Below, piece after piece: positions 1-12,421 of a stretch of 64,000 nt of DNA. Where the stretch lies: contig NW_022985447.1 of the NCBI RefSeq assembly GCF_010093595.1, forward strand, positions 659,218-723,217. Reading direction: 5' to 3'. Positions within the stretch are counted from its first letter, which is position 1, and each line of letters starts with the position of its first letter. Both the position numbers and the translations under genes were made by a program. The stretch comes from Mytilinidion resinicola. Lineage: Eukaryota > Ascomycota > Dothideomycetes > Mytilinidiales > Mytilinidiaceae. The notes under the pieces were generated by a model. The model worked only from the letters and a program-made list of their open reading frames with translations. It searched no databases and had not been told where the DNA came from.

Positions 1-265
1 TGGAGGCTTCTTGATGTGCTGGATGGCAGCAGACGCTGTATTTGGGCTGACGAGTCGCTCAAAGACTCGTTTGAGCAAATTTATACATTTGTAGGGAGGT
101 CGCGAAGGTGGCGGACTGTCAGTTGGATTTGGCGATTAGTACGAGCGTGGGGACGGGCTTGATACGGGGCTTGGTCGAGGAATGAGACTTGAATCGCGGT
201 AAAATATGCACCATGGCTTTGTCTTAGGTGAGTCCGGGATGCTGTTAAATAGTAGAGCCCTCTTG

Positions 266-454
266 TTACGAGGTCAAATTTGGTGCATGGAGTGCAGAGA
301 GGATGAGAGTCTTTTGAGGCTTTGAGAGTGCAGCCCTGAATGATCTACGCTCGCAGAAGGGGATCGTGAATCGGAGATCTGGGTCGCGGTCTGACTTCTC
401 GATTCGGGATGCTTCGCCGATCGCGTCGTTCGGACTATCTTTCGGAGTGTTCAT
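266..454 (-). CDS. possible first exon of an unidentified minus-strand gene
   Basis: An ATG-initiated open frame of 62 codons runs toward the left edge. The peptide is charged and has no motif I recognise. Open, protein-like stretches also exist farther left on the same strand (around 1-60), so this could be the 5' exon of a gene that continues out of the window. No convincing splice donor was fixed. It could equally be a chance frame; support is weak. Confidence 0.2.
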   Translation of the reverse strand: MNTPKDSPNDAIGEASRIEKSDRDPDLRFTIPFCERRSFRAALSKPQKTLILSALHAPNLTS

Positions 455-1711
455 TTTGCGTGATCAGGCATTTTTGGAGAAAGGCAATATTTGAGAATAC
501 CCAGAAATATCCCGCTCAAGGATCTGACGGAAGGACGTCGCTCCAACTGTCGTCCCGAGGAATTAGTTGATGACACGGCTCGGGGAGTCGGGATGCTATA
601 CGCCACACAAAAGTCAAAGAGAGTCGTAGAAGCAGGGACCGAACAGTGGAGACCTTGACACAGCCACTATCCATGTTCGGTATCTCGGATGACTGTTTCT
701 GGAACCTTAGGTCGTCCTCCTAGCCAGTAACGTCAGTTAACAACGCCAGTGTTACAAAGGTACCTGCATACCCTGTGTTGAAAAGCACATCCCGCGATTT
801 GTTGGACGCTGGCTACGGGCGCCACAGTCGCTACACACGGTGAAAAGAAGCGTCGATCGTATTTCAGTCGCTTGGTTGGAAGATTCGACTAGTGGAGACA
901 ACGCGGGAGGTCTGTCGAACGCCACATTCTGGGGATGGCGTGCGCTTGCTAACTTTAATCCTTCTCGGTTTGATGTGAGGGATCTTACCTGATAAACTCT
1001 GTATCTCCCTTACTCGAGACTATCGATGCAATTCCAGGAATAGCGCCTGACTGTGCCCCCATCCGGACGACGATTTGGTGAGCTTTTTTCACTCTGCGCA
1101 GTAGTTGGTGTTTTCACAAGACGAAGTATTGAAGGGAACGTCGTGACCTAGCCTGAACGCTGGGAAACCAAGCCAGTCCAGCAGCTGGCGCCAACTCTCC
1201 CTCCATCCGCACCACCCAGCTATGATTTACTGGCACTCATCGTGCACGCCACGGACCTCATCGAGATTAAGGTTTGGTAGGCGTCTCTTTCCGCATGCCG
1301 GGTCCCGTCTCCCCGCACGCCCTAACCTATAGCATGACTAGCTCCACTCACTAAGCCACTGGCACCCGTAGAAAAGCTGGGGGAATTGGTTGAAGGTGTG
1401 ATAGCCGAGTCAGGGTCCGCTCTTGGGGCTGTTTCGACTGGAAAGTTAGCAATTGACATGCGGTGATCTTCGTCCGTCTTGGCTCAGCTGTGCCGTTAAG
1501 TTTCCTTTTCTGCGAGATGGCTGCCGTGCCTGTGTATCTATACACAAATGTGGTGGATCTTTCCCTAGGGCCCGGTGTTGTTCATTTCTCACTTACTCCA
1601 CTTCTTTCGATCTTATCGTTACCGACCCGGAAGTGGTAGGTGTGTCTGTCATTCTTTTCTCTCCTTCGTGTTGGGAGTATCGTTGCTATTGCTCACTCTC
1701 GACACTGGACC
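455..1711. other. intergenic, no gene seen
   Basis: No coding pattern with splice signals was found. The stretch just before 1712 is pyrimidine-rich (CTTTCT/CTCTCC runs from about 1590 to 1700), as is common in the promoter or 5' leader of fungal genes, and probably serves the rhodopsin-like gene. Confidence 0.5.
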
Positions 1712-3379
1712 ATGGCTCAAGTGCCACCCCCAAATGATGGAGCTCCTGACACCAGGGGAACGATGACCCTTGGGTGGCTCCTTGCCTCCATGATCTTGAT
1801 GATCTTCTTCGTTTTCGCCCGCTTCTACTCCAAGTTAACTTTGAAAACGTCGATAGCCGCTGATGACTGGGTTATGGTCGCTGCGGCTGTAAGTTTTCTG
1901 TCTGTTCTCGCTGAAGATGAATTTAGGAGATATCTAGCATATGTCACACATATATCGAGCTCTCGCTAATTCGAGTCCAGCTTTGTGCCATACCTGTCTC
2001 CCTCCTCGGGTGTGCAGCTACAGGTTTCGGATTAGGGTTTAAAAGTGCAAACTTCAAACCTGGGTGGGGGGAGACATATGCGAAGGTATGTTAGCAGAAG
2101 CCCAGGGAAGAATGGTCTTTGATATCTTGCAGGCGTGCATAGGCAATATTGCCCTCATCCCGATGTCCATGAGCCTTACCAAGATCTCTTTATGCCTTAC
2201 TTAGTCAGTAGCGTCGAGGACCGATGAGAGGAATACACTTTTCTGATAGCTGCAGTCTCCGCCTTTTCCCTTCCCGGTCCAACAAGATTTTCTGCTGGAC
2301 CGCCATCGTCTACTGCGTTGCTTGGGCTATCGCGTCAATCTTTGTTCTGATCTTCGCATGCATGTACGTATTCCCCGTGTTGGTCTTCCTCCCTGAACCG
2401 GAAGCTGTTGCGATCAAGCCTACCGTACTAGGCCCAAAGATGTGGGACATAATGAGCAATGGTACACGAGTGCGCCTAGACATTCGGCAATGTCCTGTAT
2501 CTCTTCGAAACGTTAGCTGACTCTCTTGTCCGAAACAGACCTGTTGCGGCCGTATGGGATATCTCGATTGTTGACAAGAAGTGTATCGATTTCCGCGCCG
2601 CACTTCTCTCGTTCGCTGCCCTCAACAGTCTCAGCGACTTCCTCGTCTTCCTTTGGCCCACCCGCTCCTTGTGGAATATCCAGCTCCCTCTCAAGCAAAG
2701 AGTCGCCCTCATTCTCGTCTTTGCCGTCGGCCTCATGTGCGTATGCCCTCTTCAACTCCGCTATACCATCTTGCCGCTCCAACGAGCGCAATCGGATTGT
2801 CACAGGCTTCAACCTCTTTCCATCAGCCCCATTGCTAACCCCGTTCGCAGCGTCTGCGTCGCCGGGATATGCCGCATGTGGTACTTTCTCGTCTACCTCA
2901 ACTCCCCAAATCCCTACTGGGAAGCCTCCGTTCTCTGGTGTTTGTCTAGTACTGAGGTCGACCTCGGAATCATCTGTGGTTGTCTCCCGGGGACCAAACC
3001 GTTCTTCTCGCGCTTCTTCCCCAGCTTCCTCCGCTCCTCGCAACGGTCAGCTTCCGGCCCCACCGGGCGCACCCACTTCTCGCAGTCGTTCCCGTTCCAG
3101 TCCCTCCCTGGTAAGGATAGCAAAGGTTCACGCGTGCACACGAGCCGCGTCGACAGAAACTCGAAACGCGGTGGCGACAAGGCTCATTTCGCGTGGGCGT
3201 CTGGGCCTGGGATTGATGCTGAGGAAGACGAGGGAAGGCTTGTCGTTCAGAAGGATGGGATCCAGGTTAGTGAGGAGGTTACGGTCGATCATGGCCCCAG
3301 GACGCTGAGTAAAGATGGCGACGCGGGAAGTGGGGAGTGGATCATCAGCGATCCGAGTTCGAAGAGTTCGTTGCCATGA
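1712..3379 (+). CDS. rhodopsin-like integral membrane protein (fungal rhodopsin domain / PTH11-like)
   Basis: Six exons give a 395-residue protein: 1712-1888, 1981-2085, 2133-2203, 2256-2363, 2539-2736 and 2851-3379. All junctions are GT-AG and keep frame. It matches the fungal rhodopsin-like membrane family seen in PTH11-related receptors: a first helix around residues 13-33, the DDWVMVAAA segment opening helix 2, the SLTKISLCLTYLRLF block, the FACIPVAAVWD block, then CIDFRAALLSFAALN and a last helix near ICRMWYFLVYL. The C-terminal roughly 150 residues are polar and probably cytoplasmic. Related proteins sit in the plasma membrane and are thought to be G-protein-coupled-like sensors, but few have known ligands. 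Intron 5 (114 nt) is a multiple of three without a stop, so retention would only lengthen the protein. Confidence 0.85.
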
Positions 3380-4449
3380 AGGAGAGGACCTGGTGAGCGT
3401 GTATGCGTCACTCTCGAAGTGTCGATAGGGTTACGATTCAGAGCGGTCAAAATGTAAGGATTCCGAGTAGTTGTACACTATGCTCGTCAGTATGATCAAG
3501 AGATTTCTGAAGTCGTTAGTCACGGCGACAAACGGGGCAGACGCGTCTTTGGGGGTTTATACTCATGAATCTGCCCCGCCCCTCCGCCGCTTTCAAGGGA
3601 CTTTCCAAGATTCAAGCACTATCCGACCCAACCACCACATCTCCACAAGCAACGCCTCTATTCAAATTCTGACACGGTAGAAAGTTTCGCGTGGGTCTGT
3701 TCTTCTATTCAACCGGAGGACAGGTCCTCAGGACGTGTTGTTGGATTTACATGAATTAATTAGAAGTTCGGTTGAGGTCGCTCTGTACTCCACACTTTTC
3801 GATGCCGAGTTGCCAGAAGCGGAAGGTGCACGGACCACGAGGAGGGGTAACGAAAGGAGTCCTGAAGCGCTTTTGCGGGAATGAATTCTCTGCTGTTAAA
3901 GCATTGTTATTTATACTTGGCGAGTGCTACTAGATCCCCCTTTGCCACCTGAAGCTGAGTTCTTGAGAACAGCCCTCCCGTTACAAAGTGTATAGAGGGG
4001 AGGAGACTCGATCCAAGCTTGGAACGAGTAGATTTCAATGCCTCTTTCATACCTCCTAGAAGGAGGTCGACTTTGAGTCGGTCGTTGCTAGCGTACCGAA
4101 AGATTCGCACAGCGTGACGGCATGTTCGCCTACAATCTCACGAACTTCTTCAAACCACGACAAATCTTGGCATGTTCTTGAAGTTACCTATATGTCAAGA
4201 AAGGCCTTTTAATTCTTGAGTAGACACTGCTGTATGAATGAGCCGAGCATCCCGAAGCGTGCATGACATCGTCAGATCTACGTACTACCCTACCCCACCT
4301 TTCCAATGCTTATCAAGAACCTTGATTGACGTGCTTTTTCCCGCTCTCTCATGAAAGAATCCCCTAAAATGTAGCCCATATTGTCTACTGCATCCTTGGA
4401 TCAGTTACATTCATACCCATTTCATCTCCTCATCAGGCACCTATCCGCA
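3380..4449. other. intergenic, no gene seen
   Basis: This contains the 3' end of the rhodopsin-like gene and the promoter of the hydrolase at 4450. No open frame here has splice support or a recognisable motif. Confidence 0.5.
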
Positions 4450-5511
4450 ATGACATCACAACCACCCTCAGAGCACAGGACCGCCGTAATAGGCAATGCC
4501 TCAAACTTCTGGCTCCACTCAACACGCACAGGCTTCGACCTCACTCACCCCCAAACACCAACCGAGACAGCGCCGGGACCCAGACTCAAGCTCAGGACCA
4601 GCACTTCGCCCATCACGCTCTCCCCTGCCAGTTCTGCGCTTGTGATAATCGATATGCAAAACTTCTTCCTCTCGCCCTCTTTCGGTCGAACCAAAGGCCC
4701 CGGCCATAAGGCTGCTGACAACCTCCTTAACCATGCCATCCCCGCCGCCCGTAAAGCCGGCATCCAGATCATCTGGCTGAATTGGGGATTATCTGACGAA
4801 GACTTGAACAAGATGCCGCCAGGAGTGATGCGCGCGTTCGGTTTCCAAGCTATCGTAGAGAACATTGAAGAGACGGCTAAGGGAAGGCCGCACGTTGACC
4901 CATTCAGAGAGAGGCCTGACGGTATCGGCGTCGATAGGCACGGCGATGTGAAGTTCCGAGGCGGACATGCGTTGCTGGAGAACGGGAAAGGCGGCCGCAT
5001 CTACAAGGGTCTTGGGTCATCTTGCGGGATTGTGAGTCTGGCAAACGGGGAGACGGTCGATGCAGGGAGGTTGTTAGTACGGGGAGAGTGGAATGCGGCG
5101 CTTTATCCGCCGTTGGATGTGGCGTTTAAAGAGGGCGAGAAGCTGTCCGAGGTGCCTGATGTTTGGATCCATAAGAACCGGTGAGTGGTCACGCGAATTT
5201 GCTCTTGTAATGAGAACTAACCCCTTAGGATGTCGGGGATGTGGGGTGCGAGCACCCCGTGTGAAGAGTTCCTCGAAGCTCACGGTATCAAGAGCCTTCT
5301 TTTCGCAGGCGTGAACACGGATCAGTGCGTGAGCGGGACATTCACAGATGCTTTTAGTAAGGGGTATGATTGCATTCTGCTGAATGACTGCTGTGGAACT
5401 ACGTCACCAGCGTACGCGCAGCAGTGTATAGAGTTCAATGCAGCGAAAACCTGGGGCTTTGCTATGAACAGTGAAGACTTCGCAAAGGGGGTAGAGGAGA
5501 TGGAGAAGTGA
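4450..5511 (+). CDS. isochorismatase-family cysteine hydrolase
   Basis: Two exons (4450-5180, 5229-5511) encode 337 residues. The fold family splits isochorismate, nicotinamide, N-carbamoyl compounds and similar small amides or ethers using an Asp-Lys-Cys triad. All three are visible: Asp68 in LVIIDMQNFF, Lys242 in PDVWIHKNR, and Cys277 in AGVNTDQCV. The intron falls directly behind the lysine motif, and joining the exons restores the family's K-x-R-x-S-G-M-W spacing. The start at 4450 is the first ATG in frame; the frame upstream lacks an ATG. The N-terminal 60 residues before the core are longer than in bacterial members. There is no signal peptide, so it is probably cytosolic. The substrate cannot be told from the sequence. 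Confidence 0.87.
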
Positions 5512-5624
5512 TGGAACGCTAGAGACATGTAGGAACCAACTCTTCCTCGTTATCCTTCGCTTGCTTGTGGCTTCCCAGCAACAAAAGAAAAGAAAAGGAT
5601 GTACGCCATGCAGAGAAATGCGTA

Positions 5625-6191
5625 CTAGACCCAGCTCATAAGCGCGTCAACGAGGTCGTCTATCTTGATATTTTCCTGCTCGCCAATCGCCAGGCCGCTC
5701 ACCAGTCTTTCCATCTTTGCTTCTTCTCCTGCCTTCTGCGACAGAATACACAAAGAAATGCTGAACCAAATCATCATGGAAAGCGGCGCATCGTGTTGAC
5801 CAAGCGTGGTAGGAATCCTGCTCATGGTCAACGTCTTAATCGTGAGGTACAGTTCGTCTCTGCCCACAACTGTTCCGTCTTCCAGTGCAAGTAGCTGCAC
5901 GGTCTGGCCGAAGATCTCCCACGTTTCGGCCAGAATGAGCTCCCATGCGATTTCCGGCGTCAAGATCTCGTTATGGCGCATGTCGTGTAGAAAAACCATC
6001 GCATCGAGAAGACTTTTCTTAGAGAACGTGGTGGCGACGGGAGGCTCTTGGTACAACTGGCGAATGAGCTCGTTCTTCGCATCGCGGAGGGCCTTTGGGC
6101 AAATCATGGGACAATTCATGATCGTATAGGCGAGGTCGTTGTGGGCGTTCGTAAACGCGGTGGGCGTGTTGACGGTGTCGGTGCGGTCCAT
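5625..6191 (-). CDS. hypothetical protein, 188 aa
   Basis: A single open frame starts at an ATG (6191) and ends just 113 bp from the 3' end of the convergent hydrolase. The open frame continues upstream of 6191, but only with non-ATG codons. The protein is alpha-helical in character, rich in Leu/Met, with no signal peptide and no domain I recognise. Its length, intact frame and placement favour a real gene, but homology is untested. Confidence 0.5.
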   Translation of the reverse strand: MDRTDTVNTPTAFTNAHNDLAYTIMNCPMICPKALRDAKNELIRQLYQEPPVATTFSKKSLLDAMVFLHDMRHNEILTPEIAWELILAETWEIFGQTVQLLALEDGTVVGRDELYLTIKTLTMSRIPTTLGQHDAPLSMMIWFSISLCILSQKAGEEAKMERLVSGLAIGEQENIKIDDLVDALMSWV

Positions 6192-6736
6192 TTTGGTGCG
6201 AAGCGTTGGTGGATGTGATTGCAATCGGTGGAGGTGTTTGGTGGCCAACGGAGGGGAAATGGGCTTAAATATGGCATAACGTAGAGTAAAGGTGAAGGCG
6301 AATGGTGCTTGCTTCCTCCACTTTGGCCATTCATCTTCAACTTTCACACGTCTTGCGCACCTTCACCTTCACCTTCACCTCGGCTCAAACAACATCCGGA
6401 AAATTAGAGAATTAGTGCTGACACCTAGGAGAAGGTCATGGTTCGAGGCGCTACAGCGGAGCGTGCTACGAGTAGTCTCGTGTTCCTCATACTCGAGAAG
6501 GAAATCGCGCGGAGATTGGGGGTGCTTGGCATAGGTGGTTGGTGAACGATGGCAACCTCCGGTCTGAATTACAACCGACAGCATCGTTCTACCAGAACGT
6601 CCACTTCGACTTCGGATCTGAGGCCACGGAAGTTGACATAAGATCGACACAATCTCTGATTGAGTGTGAGGGTAATGCCAGGGGTGGAATTAAAGATCAA
6701 GCTACCTCCAAAGTTCGAAGTAAACCGGCCCAGATC
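6192..6736. other. intergenic, holds a short CTTCAC repeat
   Basis: No gene seen. A short CTTCAC-type hexanucleotide repeat lies at about 6358-6380, in the promoter region of the minus-strand gene that starts at 6191. Confidence 0.4.
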
Positions 6737-7378
6737 TCAAGACATGTTATCTTCTTCTATGTCAAGCCGACACATAGCTATGATGATTCTCTCGGGCTCC
6801 TCGCCAAATTCGGTATCCCCAATGTATCCCAGCTTGCCGAATCCTACGGTGGCGAAGGCCGCGCACGTGGTGGGGGTAGTTCCAGGGAGATTTCCAGACC
6901 TTGAGTACACGGAATCCTCAGAAGGGACGTTTCTCAACCACAGGGCCTTACAGTAATAAAATTGCTCCAGACTTTGCGTTCTCACAGTCTGGATATTGGG
7001 GCGTAGAGTGGCTTCATGGGACGTGTGCTCATCCACCTCCCAATCATGAAGACTGAAAGATGACTTCATTAAGTTCTCCAGTTGGGGCAGTTCTACTGCT
7101 TCGGCGAAGAAACCCATAAAGATCGTAGTGCCGCCGCGCTTCGTCCAGTCAACTACCGCTTCTAGAAGAGCCTTATTCTCTGGCTCGTCAAATGAAAGGG
7201 CTGGGTCAGTGACAAGGATTACCGATGGCAAGCCAGTCGATAGATAGTTCAGGGCATCCTGTGCAGTCAAGGACTCATGGACGGTAGCTCGCGATAGGAG
7301 CTTAGGGAACAAAGAAGGGTAGAGCTGTCGAGAAGAGAACGAGAAACCGTATAGCGAGAGAATGAGTATGAAAGGCAT
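6737..7378 (-). CDS. conserved fungal protein with amidotransferase/ThuA-like Rossmann pattern
   Basis: An intronless 213-residue protein beginning at the ATG at 7378. The layout is beta-alpha with recurrent blocks: LYPSLFPKLLSRATVHES, then VILVTDPALSF, then WTKRGGTTIFMGFF, and a C-terminal GFGKLGYIGD followed by IIIAMCRL. From memory this matches a widespread uncharacterised Pezizomycotina family. The fold resembles class I glutamine amidotransferase-like domains, but no Cys-His-Glu triad is obvious, so enzyme activity should not be assumed. It is divergent from VMS1, sharing a 473-bp upstream region. It has no secretion signal. Confidence 0.65.
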   Translation of the reverse strand: MPFILILSLYGFSFSSRQLYPSLFPKLLSRATVHESLTAQDALNYLSTGLPSVILVTDPALSFDEPENKALLEAVVDWTKRGGTTIFMGFFAEAVELPQLENLMKSSFSLHDWEVDEHTSHEATLRPNIQTVRTQSLEQFYYCKALWLRNVPSEDSVYSRSGNLPGTTPTTCAAFATVGFGKLGYIGDTEFGEEPERIIIAMCRLDIEEDNMS

Positions 7379-7851
7379 GATTGATGAGATCGATAGCCCT
7401 GAGGGAAAGACGAAAGGGCACGATATAGTATAAGAGTAATGCTACCAAACGAGAGTTAAATGAAAGAGCTCCAAGCGCATTCTAGTACCACTAGTATGTA
7501 GTTTGTACAATGAGGAGAATTTCTTGAACATGCGTTGCGCAAAAAGTAGCAGGCTTAGTTACACTGACTGAGCGACCTTGTGAATCCACACGCGACAGAC
7601 TCGAGAGATTCACAAGATCAATATGGAGTAATCGTTGAACTGGGTTGTCGATGAGATGAAACGAGAGCTTCACTTGATGAATGCGGGTGGTGAAAAATGG
7701 CGGGGAAAGCAGGCTTATTACACGGGTCAGCTTTTAGGGCTGAGCGCCGAGACATGACTCGAGTTTCTGACGTTGACTCCTTCAGCGCAACCCGCCAGGC
7801 TGTTGCAAACATTCCACAACCTCACATCAACGATTCTCGAACCCTTCAATT
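7379..7851. other. shared upstream region of two divergent genes
   Basis: The 473 bp between the divergent starts at 7378 (minus) and 7852 (plus) hold no credible gene and probably act as a bidirectional promoter region. Confidence 0.45.
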
Positions 7852-9920
7852 ATGGCGCAAAATAAGGAGCAGCTGTTCCAGCGCCCTCTATATGGTGAGC
7901 TGCTTTTTTTCCTATCTAGAAGTCTCACTAATCGCATCTCAGTTTTCGACCTGCCACCAGAAATACTGTCAACCATCACTCTAAGGAATTCTGCCGAACA
8001 ATCCCACGAAATCGCCCCCGAACCAGCGCCATCGACCACAGGTGAATTGGAGGAGAAGGCGGGGCCCGAGGATGGAGGGTCTACCAAGGCTACATCTTGT
8101 ACACTCTGTGGCTTACGGTTTCCCACCGTACAAGAGCAGCGCAGCCATGTCCGGTCAGACTTACACGGATATAATCTCAAACAGAAGATAAGAGGCCAAA
8201 AGCCAGTTGGGGAAGAAGAGTTTGAGGCTCTTATTGGAGGTCAGTCTTCGAATTTATCTCTAGGTATGGCGGCTAACAGAGTACAGACCTAAACGAAAGC
8301 ATATCTGGATCCGACTCGTCTGAGTCAGATGACGAAGAAGACAATAACGACGGGATTAAACCCAAAGACTCTACTCTTAGTGCCTTGTTGAAGAAGCAAG
8401 CAAAGATATCCAACCCCGAATTCGACGACTTTGCTTCCAAGAAGCCAAAACGTGGCGCCGGCAAACCACCTCTCTTCTGGTTCACATCACCTACTCTACC
8501 CGAGAATACGTCTTTGGGAATTTACCGCGCCATATTTTCAGATGCGGAGCAGGAAGAAGAATCCTATATCGTAGAGACCATACGAAACAAACAACTCGCA
8601 CCCGTGTCACCTCCTAGAGTCAAAGCCAATTCCGAGGGGGTAGTACCGGTTGATACCTCTAATATTGGACCCCACTATTTCCTTTGCATGATTGGGGGAG
8701 GCCACTTCGCTGCCATGGTCGTGTCTTTGGCCCCCAAGATGGGGAAAAAGCACACAGGCGTCGAAGAACGCCAAGCCACGGTCCTGGCGCATAAGACATT
8801 CCACAGATATACCACACGCCGAAAGCAAGGAGGAGCGCAATCTTCTAATGATAGTTCTAAAGGCAACGCTCATTCGGCCGGTGCTTCAATTCGTCGTTAC
8901 AACGAAGTAGCACTGATGACTGAAGTGCGAGATCTTCTGAAGGAATGGAAATCCATGATTGACACGGCCGAATTGGTCTTCATGCGAGCTACAGGAAGCG
9001 CTAATCGAAGTACACTGCTTGGTCCTTATGAGGGCCAAGTGCTACGGAATAATGATCCCCGTAACCGCGGGTTCCCATTCAGCACGCGTCGCGCAACGCA
9101 AAAAGAACTTATGCGAGCCTTTGTTGAGCTCACAAGAGTCAAGACAAGTACAATAGATGAGGCAGCTCTAGCGGCGCTTAACGCAGCACCGGCGGCTACC
9201 CTCGAGGCTTCAAAAGCCTCTACCAAACCATCGAAACCTCCTAAACCATCAAAGGAGGAAGAAGCAGCTATACTTCATACTACGCAACTAACTGCATTGA
9301 TTCGCCGCTCTAAGATACCAGCAATACTTAATTACCTCAGTTCCAACGACTTAACCCCGGCCTTCCAATTCTTCCCAGCAAACCATCATACCCCGACTCC
9401 TCTTCATTTCGCATCCTCCCTGAATGCTGGGCCTGTAGTGCTTGCGCTACTCACAAAAGCTAAGGCTGATCCGACAGTCATGAGCGACGACGCACGTACA
9501 CCCTTCAGTCTAGCAGGTGACCGAGCAACACGTGATGCCTTCCGGGCGGCAAGGAGCGAGCTGGGCGAAAGTGCGTGGGACTGGAATCTTGCCGGAGTGC
9601 CTGCTCCTCTGTCAAAATCCGAGGTGGCGGAGCGTGACCAGCGGGACAGGGTTGAGAAGACCGAGGCGGATAAGCAGGAGGCGGAACGTCGCAAAGCCGA
9701 GACTGAACGTCTAAGAAAAGAGAGTGCGCAAGAGGAGGCCAACAAGCGGGACAAGAGATTAGGGAAAGGGAAGTCGCTTGGTGGCCAACCGGAGAAAACT
9801 GGAGCGGAGAAACGTGAGGAAGAATCAAGGGGGCTAACGCCCGAGGCGCGGATGAGGATTGAGCGAGAGCGAAGGGCCAAAGCAGCCGAGGACAGGATTC
9901 GGCGGTTACAAGGCAATTAA
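7852..9920 (+). CDS. VMS1: tRNA endonuclease / peptidyl-tRNA-releasing factor VMS1 (ANKZF1 orthologue)
   Basis: Three exons (7852-7894, 7943-8239, 8287-9920) encode 657 residues. VMS1 cleaves peptidyl-tRNA on stalled 60S subunits during ribosome-associated quality control and binds Cdc48/p97. Visible parts in order: a C2H2 zinc finger (CTLCGLRF...HVRSDLH); the release-factor-like VLRF1 domain from HYFLCMIGGGHFAAMVV, including the glutamine-containing loop RRKQGGAQSSN followed by SIRRYNE and a GPYEGQVL block; an ankyrin pair around TPTPLHFASS and ARTPFSLAGD; a charged coiled coil; and a C-terminal VCP-interacting motif RERRAKAAEDR that fits R-x5-AA-x2-R exactly. Both introns join codons cleanly. 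It is convergent with the ML-domain gene. Confidence 0.95.
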
Positions 9921-10151
9921 GTCTTCGGGAAATACAGGTTTGCATACCACCTTATTCTTTGACACGGAATCGACAAAAGTCGCGTCCAGGAGTAGGCAGG
10001 GAGGTAGTTCCTCAGACTCTGGCACGAATGGTCTATAGATGCCGGACTCAATATATTGACTAATACGGGGACTCAATGTGGGTACCCGTTTCGCATCGTG
10101 ACTGTTCAACTAACAAGTCCCAAGATCTTATCCAGCAAGTCAACCCTCCTC

Positions 10152-11014
10152 CTACCTCGGCCAAGTACAGTTGGCCCCAGGCGAACCATGGTCGACATAC
10201 CATTTGTTCATTTTCTCATCTTCCCAACGGAGGCATACTTCTGCCGTAAGACAGTAGATTCGCTCACCGTCGGCCGTCTTCGCATCGAAGGTGAAATTGT
10301 ACCACGCCTGTCGAAGTTAGCTCATCCTCCCGGAAATCACCAAGTAGACTTACAGGAACGCGGTACCACGGCATCACCCAACCCGCTACGTTCGTAAGCG
10401 CGAAACCTTCCACCGGTGGACAGCCACCTTTCTTGTCCAGCTGCTGAGTTTCGTTGTGGAAAGGGCAAAAGCCCCAGCTTTCTGTTTCTCCCTCCGTATG
10501 GTTGTACCTTTACAACATTAGTCTTCAAAATAGTTGATATGATTTGGGAAGATATTCACCCATATTCTTTGCAGTGACTGCCGCAGTCTCCAGTCATCTC
10601 GAATGTCGCATTCGGGCCCACATCCTTGAGGTAAGTCCCTGTGATGTGTAAGTACAGAAAAGATGGAGTTACTATTAAGAACGAGAGTCACCATAGATGG
10701 TCACGCCGAAGCCATTATCGCTACAGAAAAATAGTCAGCATCGAGCTTGAGATAGTAATGTGCACAGCAACTGACAGATATAGTGGCTGAGGGTTGAAAT
10801 TGATCATTGAAATGTTGTATAGATCCGTCTTCCTCGACTGATTGCAGAAGCTGAATGGAGAACCGCCCGGTATAACATCTGGAAGCTCATAGTCTGTTAT
10901 CGATGCCTCATCTGATAGCACGTGTTGTTGTTTAGCCAGCGAGCCTCGACTGGCGAACCTCCAAGATACAGATCGCGCAGCGAAGAGGAGGGGTATCGTG
11001 AGTGATGGCCGCAT
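10152..11014 (-). CDS. secreted ML-domain (NPC2-like) lipid-binding protein
   Basis: Five exons read on the minus strand: 11014-10776, 10720-10692, 10638-10560, 10507-10354 and 10307-10152, giving 218 residues with all phases consistent. A weak hydrophobic leader (MRPSLTIPLLFAARSVSW) precedes DVIPGGSPFSFCNQ and YNISMINFNPQPL, the usual opening of ML-domain phosphatidylglycerol/phosphatidylinositol transfer proteins and NPC2. Near the C terminus, WYNFTFDAKTADGERIYCLTA matches the family's final strand pair (YTVxADVxTxDGExITCLTA). There are eight or more cysteines and several N-glycosylation sequons. Known members bind single sterols or phospholipids in the lumen or outside the cell. The many small exons would hide this gene from simple frame finding. 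The specific lipid is unknown. Confidence 0.75.
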
Positions 11015-12421
11015 GATAACTATTCGTGATATCGTAAGTGCCCGCTCAGAGTAGTCAAAATACGAAGAAACGACTCAATTCTGAAAACTGATTCGGGGTA
11101 TGTAGTGAGGTCCTCCAAGGCGGCTACACGTTTCGGGGTTGAGGTGTACTGCGTGCACTGCCCGTGCCTAGCGCCCGCCCAGTAACGTGGGGGCGGCCCC
11201 GGAGACATGCATGTAACCGAGCCTAGCCGCATATATATAGAATTGACTGCGCCGAGGGAAGAACATGGCTTCCTCCTGTCTCTCCTCCTGCACAAATGGC
11301 CCCGATCTCACTCTGATTCCTCGTACAACGTCCTATTAAAATTATTTGTCCACCAATCATGTTTCTTCCAGAACAAGCAACCGCTTCAAGTCCCGCTACT
11401 TCGCCCCTATCTGGTACATTTTACAGATCACTAGCTCACGACTTCACACCACTCATATCCAAAATCGACGATTCCGCCTCCCGAAGGAAGCCTTGTATGC
11501 TGGGTGTTGGTTTCGAAACAAGCCACAGGATTGTTCGGCGTCTATTTCGCTCTTAGAAACGAACACCAAGCCGGGATGAACCACTAGCAACATATCCAAC
11601 ATGGAACGTTGGGAGATGTTGGCCCTCGACGCCTCCACGGACTAGCTTTTGGTGAAATGAGTTTCGTACAAAGTACCGTCTATTTCTGGACCCTTACGAT
11701 ATCGAGACCTACTCCACAATGATCCTGTCGTTGTAGATGGAAGAAAACCATTACGACAACACGTTTTCTATTCCGTATCAATCTACAGAGTGCTTTACAT
11801 TCCGTCTAGATCTTTGAGAACGTGTTGGAGGGCTCTGTGCAGTGGCAGAGTAAATTACACAGACTAATGTCGTGACACTTGCCCTGGCACTACCATTGAT
11901 TTGTATCCCCACGACTTAGCAATATCAGAAATAGCTTAGTCAAGCCGCTGTCGTTCTCAGATACTCATGGTAATTTCAAGAGATTCAGGCGCTCTATTCG
12001 TAGCATGGCTCAAATTTATTTCTATACCGTCCCAAACCGGTGTTAGGATTTTCGAGTTCAGGTACACAGCCTTGCCATCAGCTGTCCCAAGTAGGTAGGG
12101 GTACAACCCCATAGCAAAACAATAGTCGTTTCAGCCAAGCAGGATTCCGTATCCTTTTAGTAATTCCAAGGTGCTGTATAGCGAGGTCAGAACCTACATC
12201 ACCCTAGCACAGATGCTGACGGCTAACATGTTGGACTTATTTTGGACTATCTGTCGGACGGGACGAGGCGGATCTTTAGATAGGACTATGACGAAGGGGC
12301 AGAGTTCTCCTAGCAATGAGAGGATTTGGCATGAGTATAAAGTGTTCCCCGTCGATCACTCGTTATTCAGTATCAACTGAGCTAGTCTGCAAAGCCTGCC
12401 TTAGAACCACGATCATCAATC
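11015..12421. other. intergenic, no gene seen
   Basis: This 1.4 kb lies between divergent secreted-protein genes. A TATATATAG box-like string sits at about 11230. Short open frames at 11346-11579 lack motifs or splice support and overlap each other in several frames, so I do not call a gene. Confidence 0.45.

Noticed and set aside
10056..10397. Plus-strand frame of 113 codons
   Set aside because: It overlaps the last two exons of the minus-strand ML-domain gene and has no motif.
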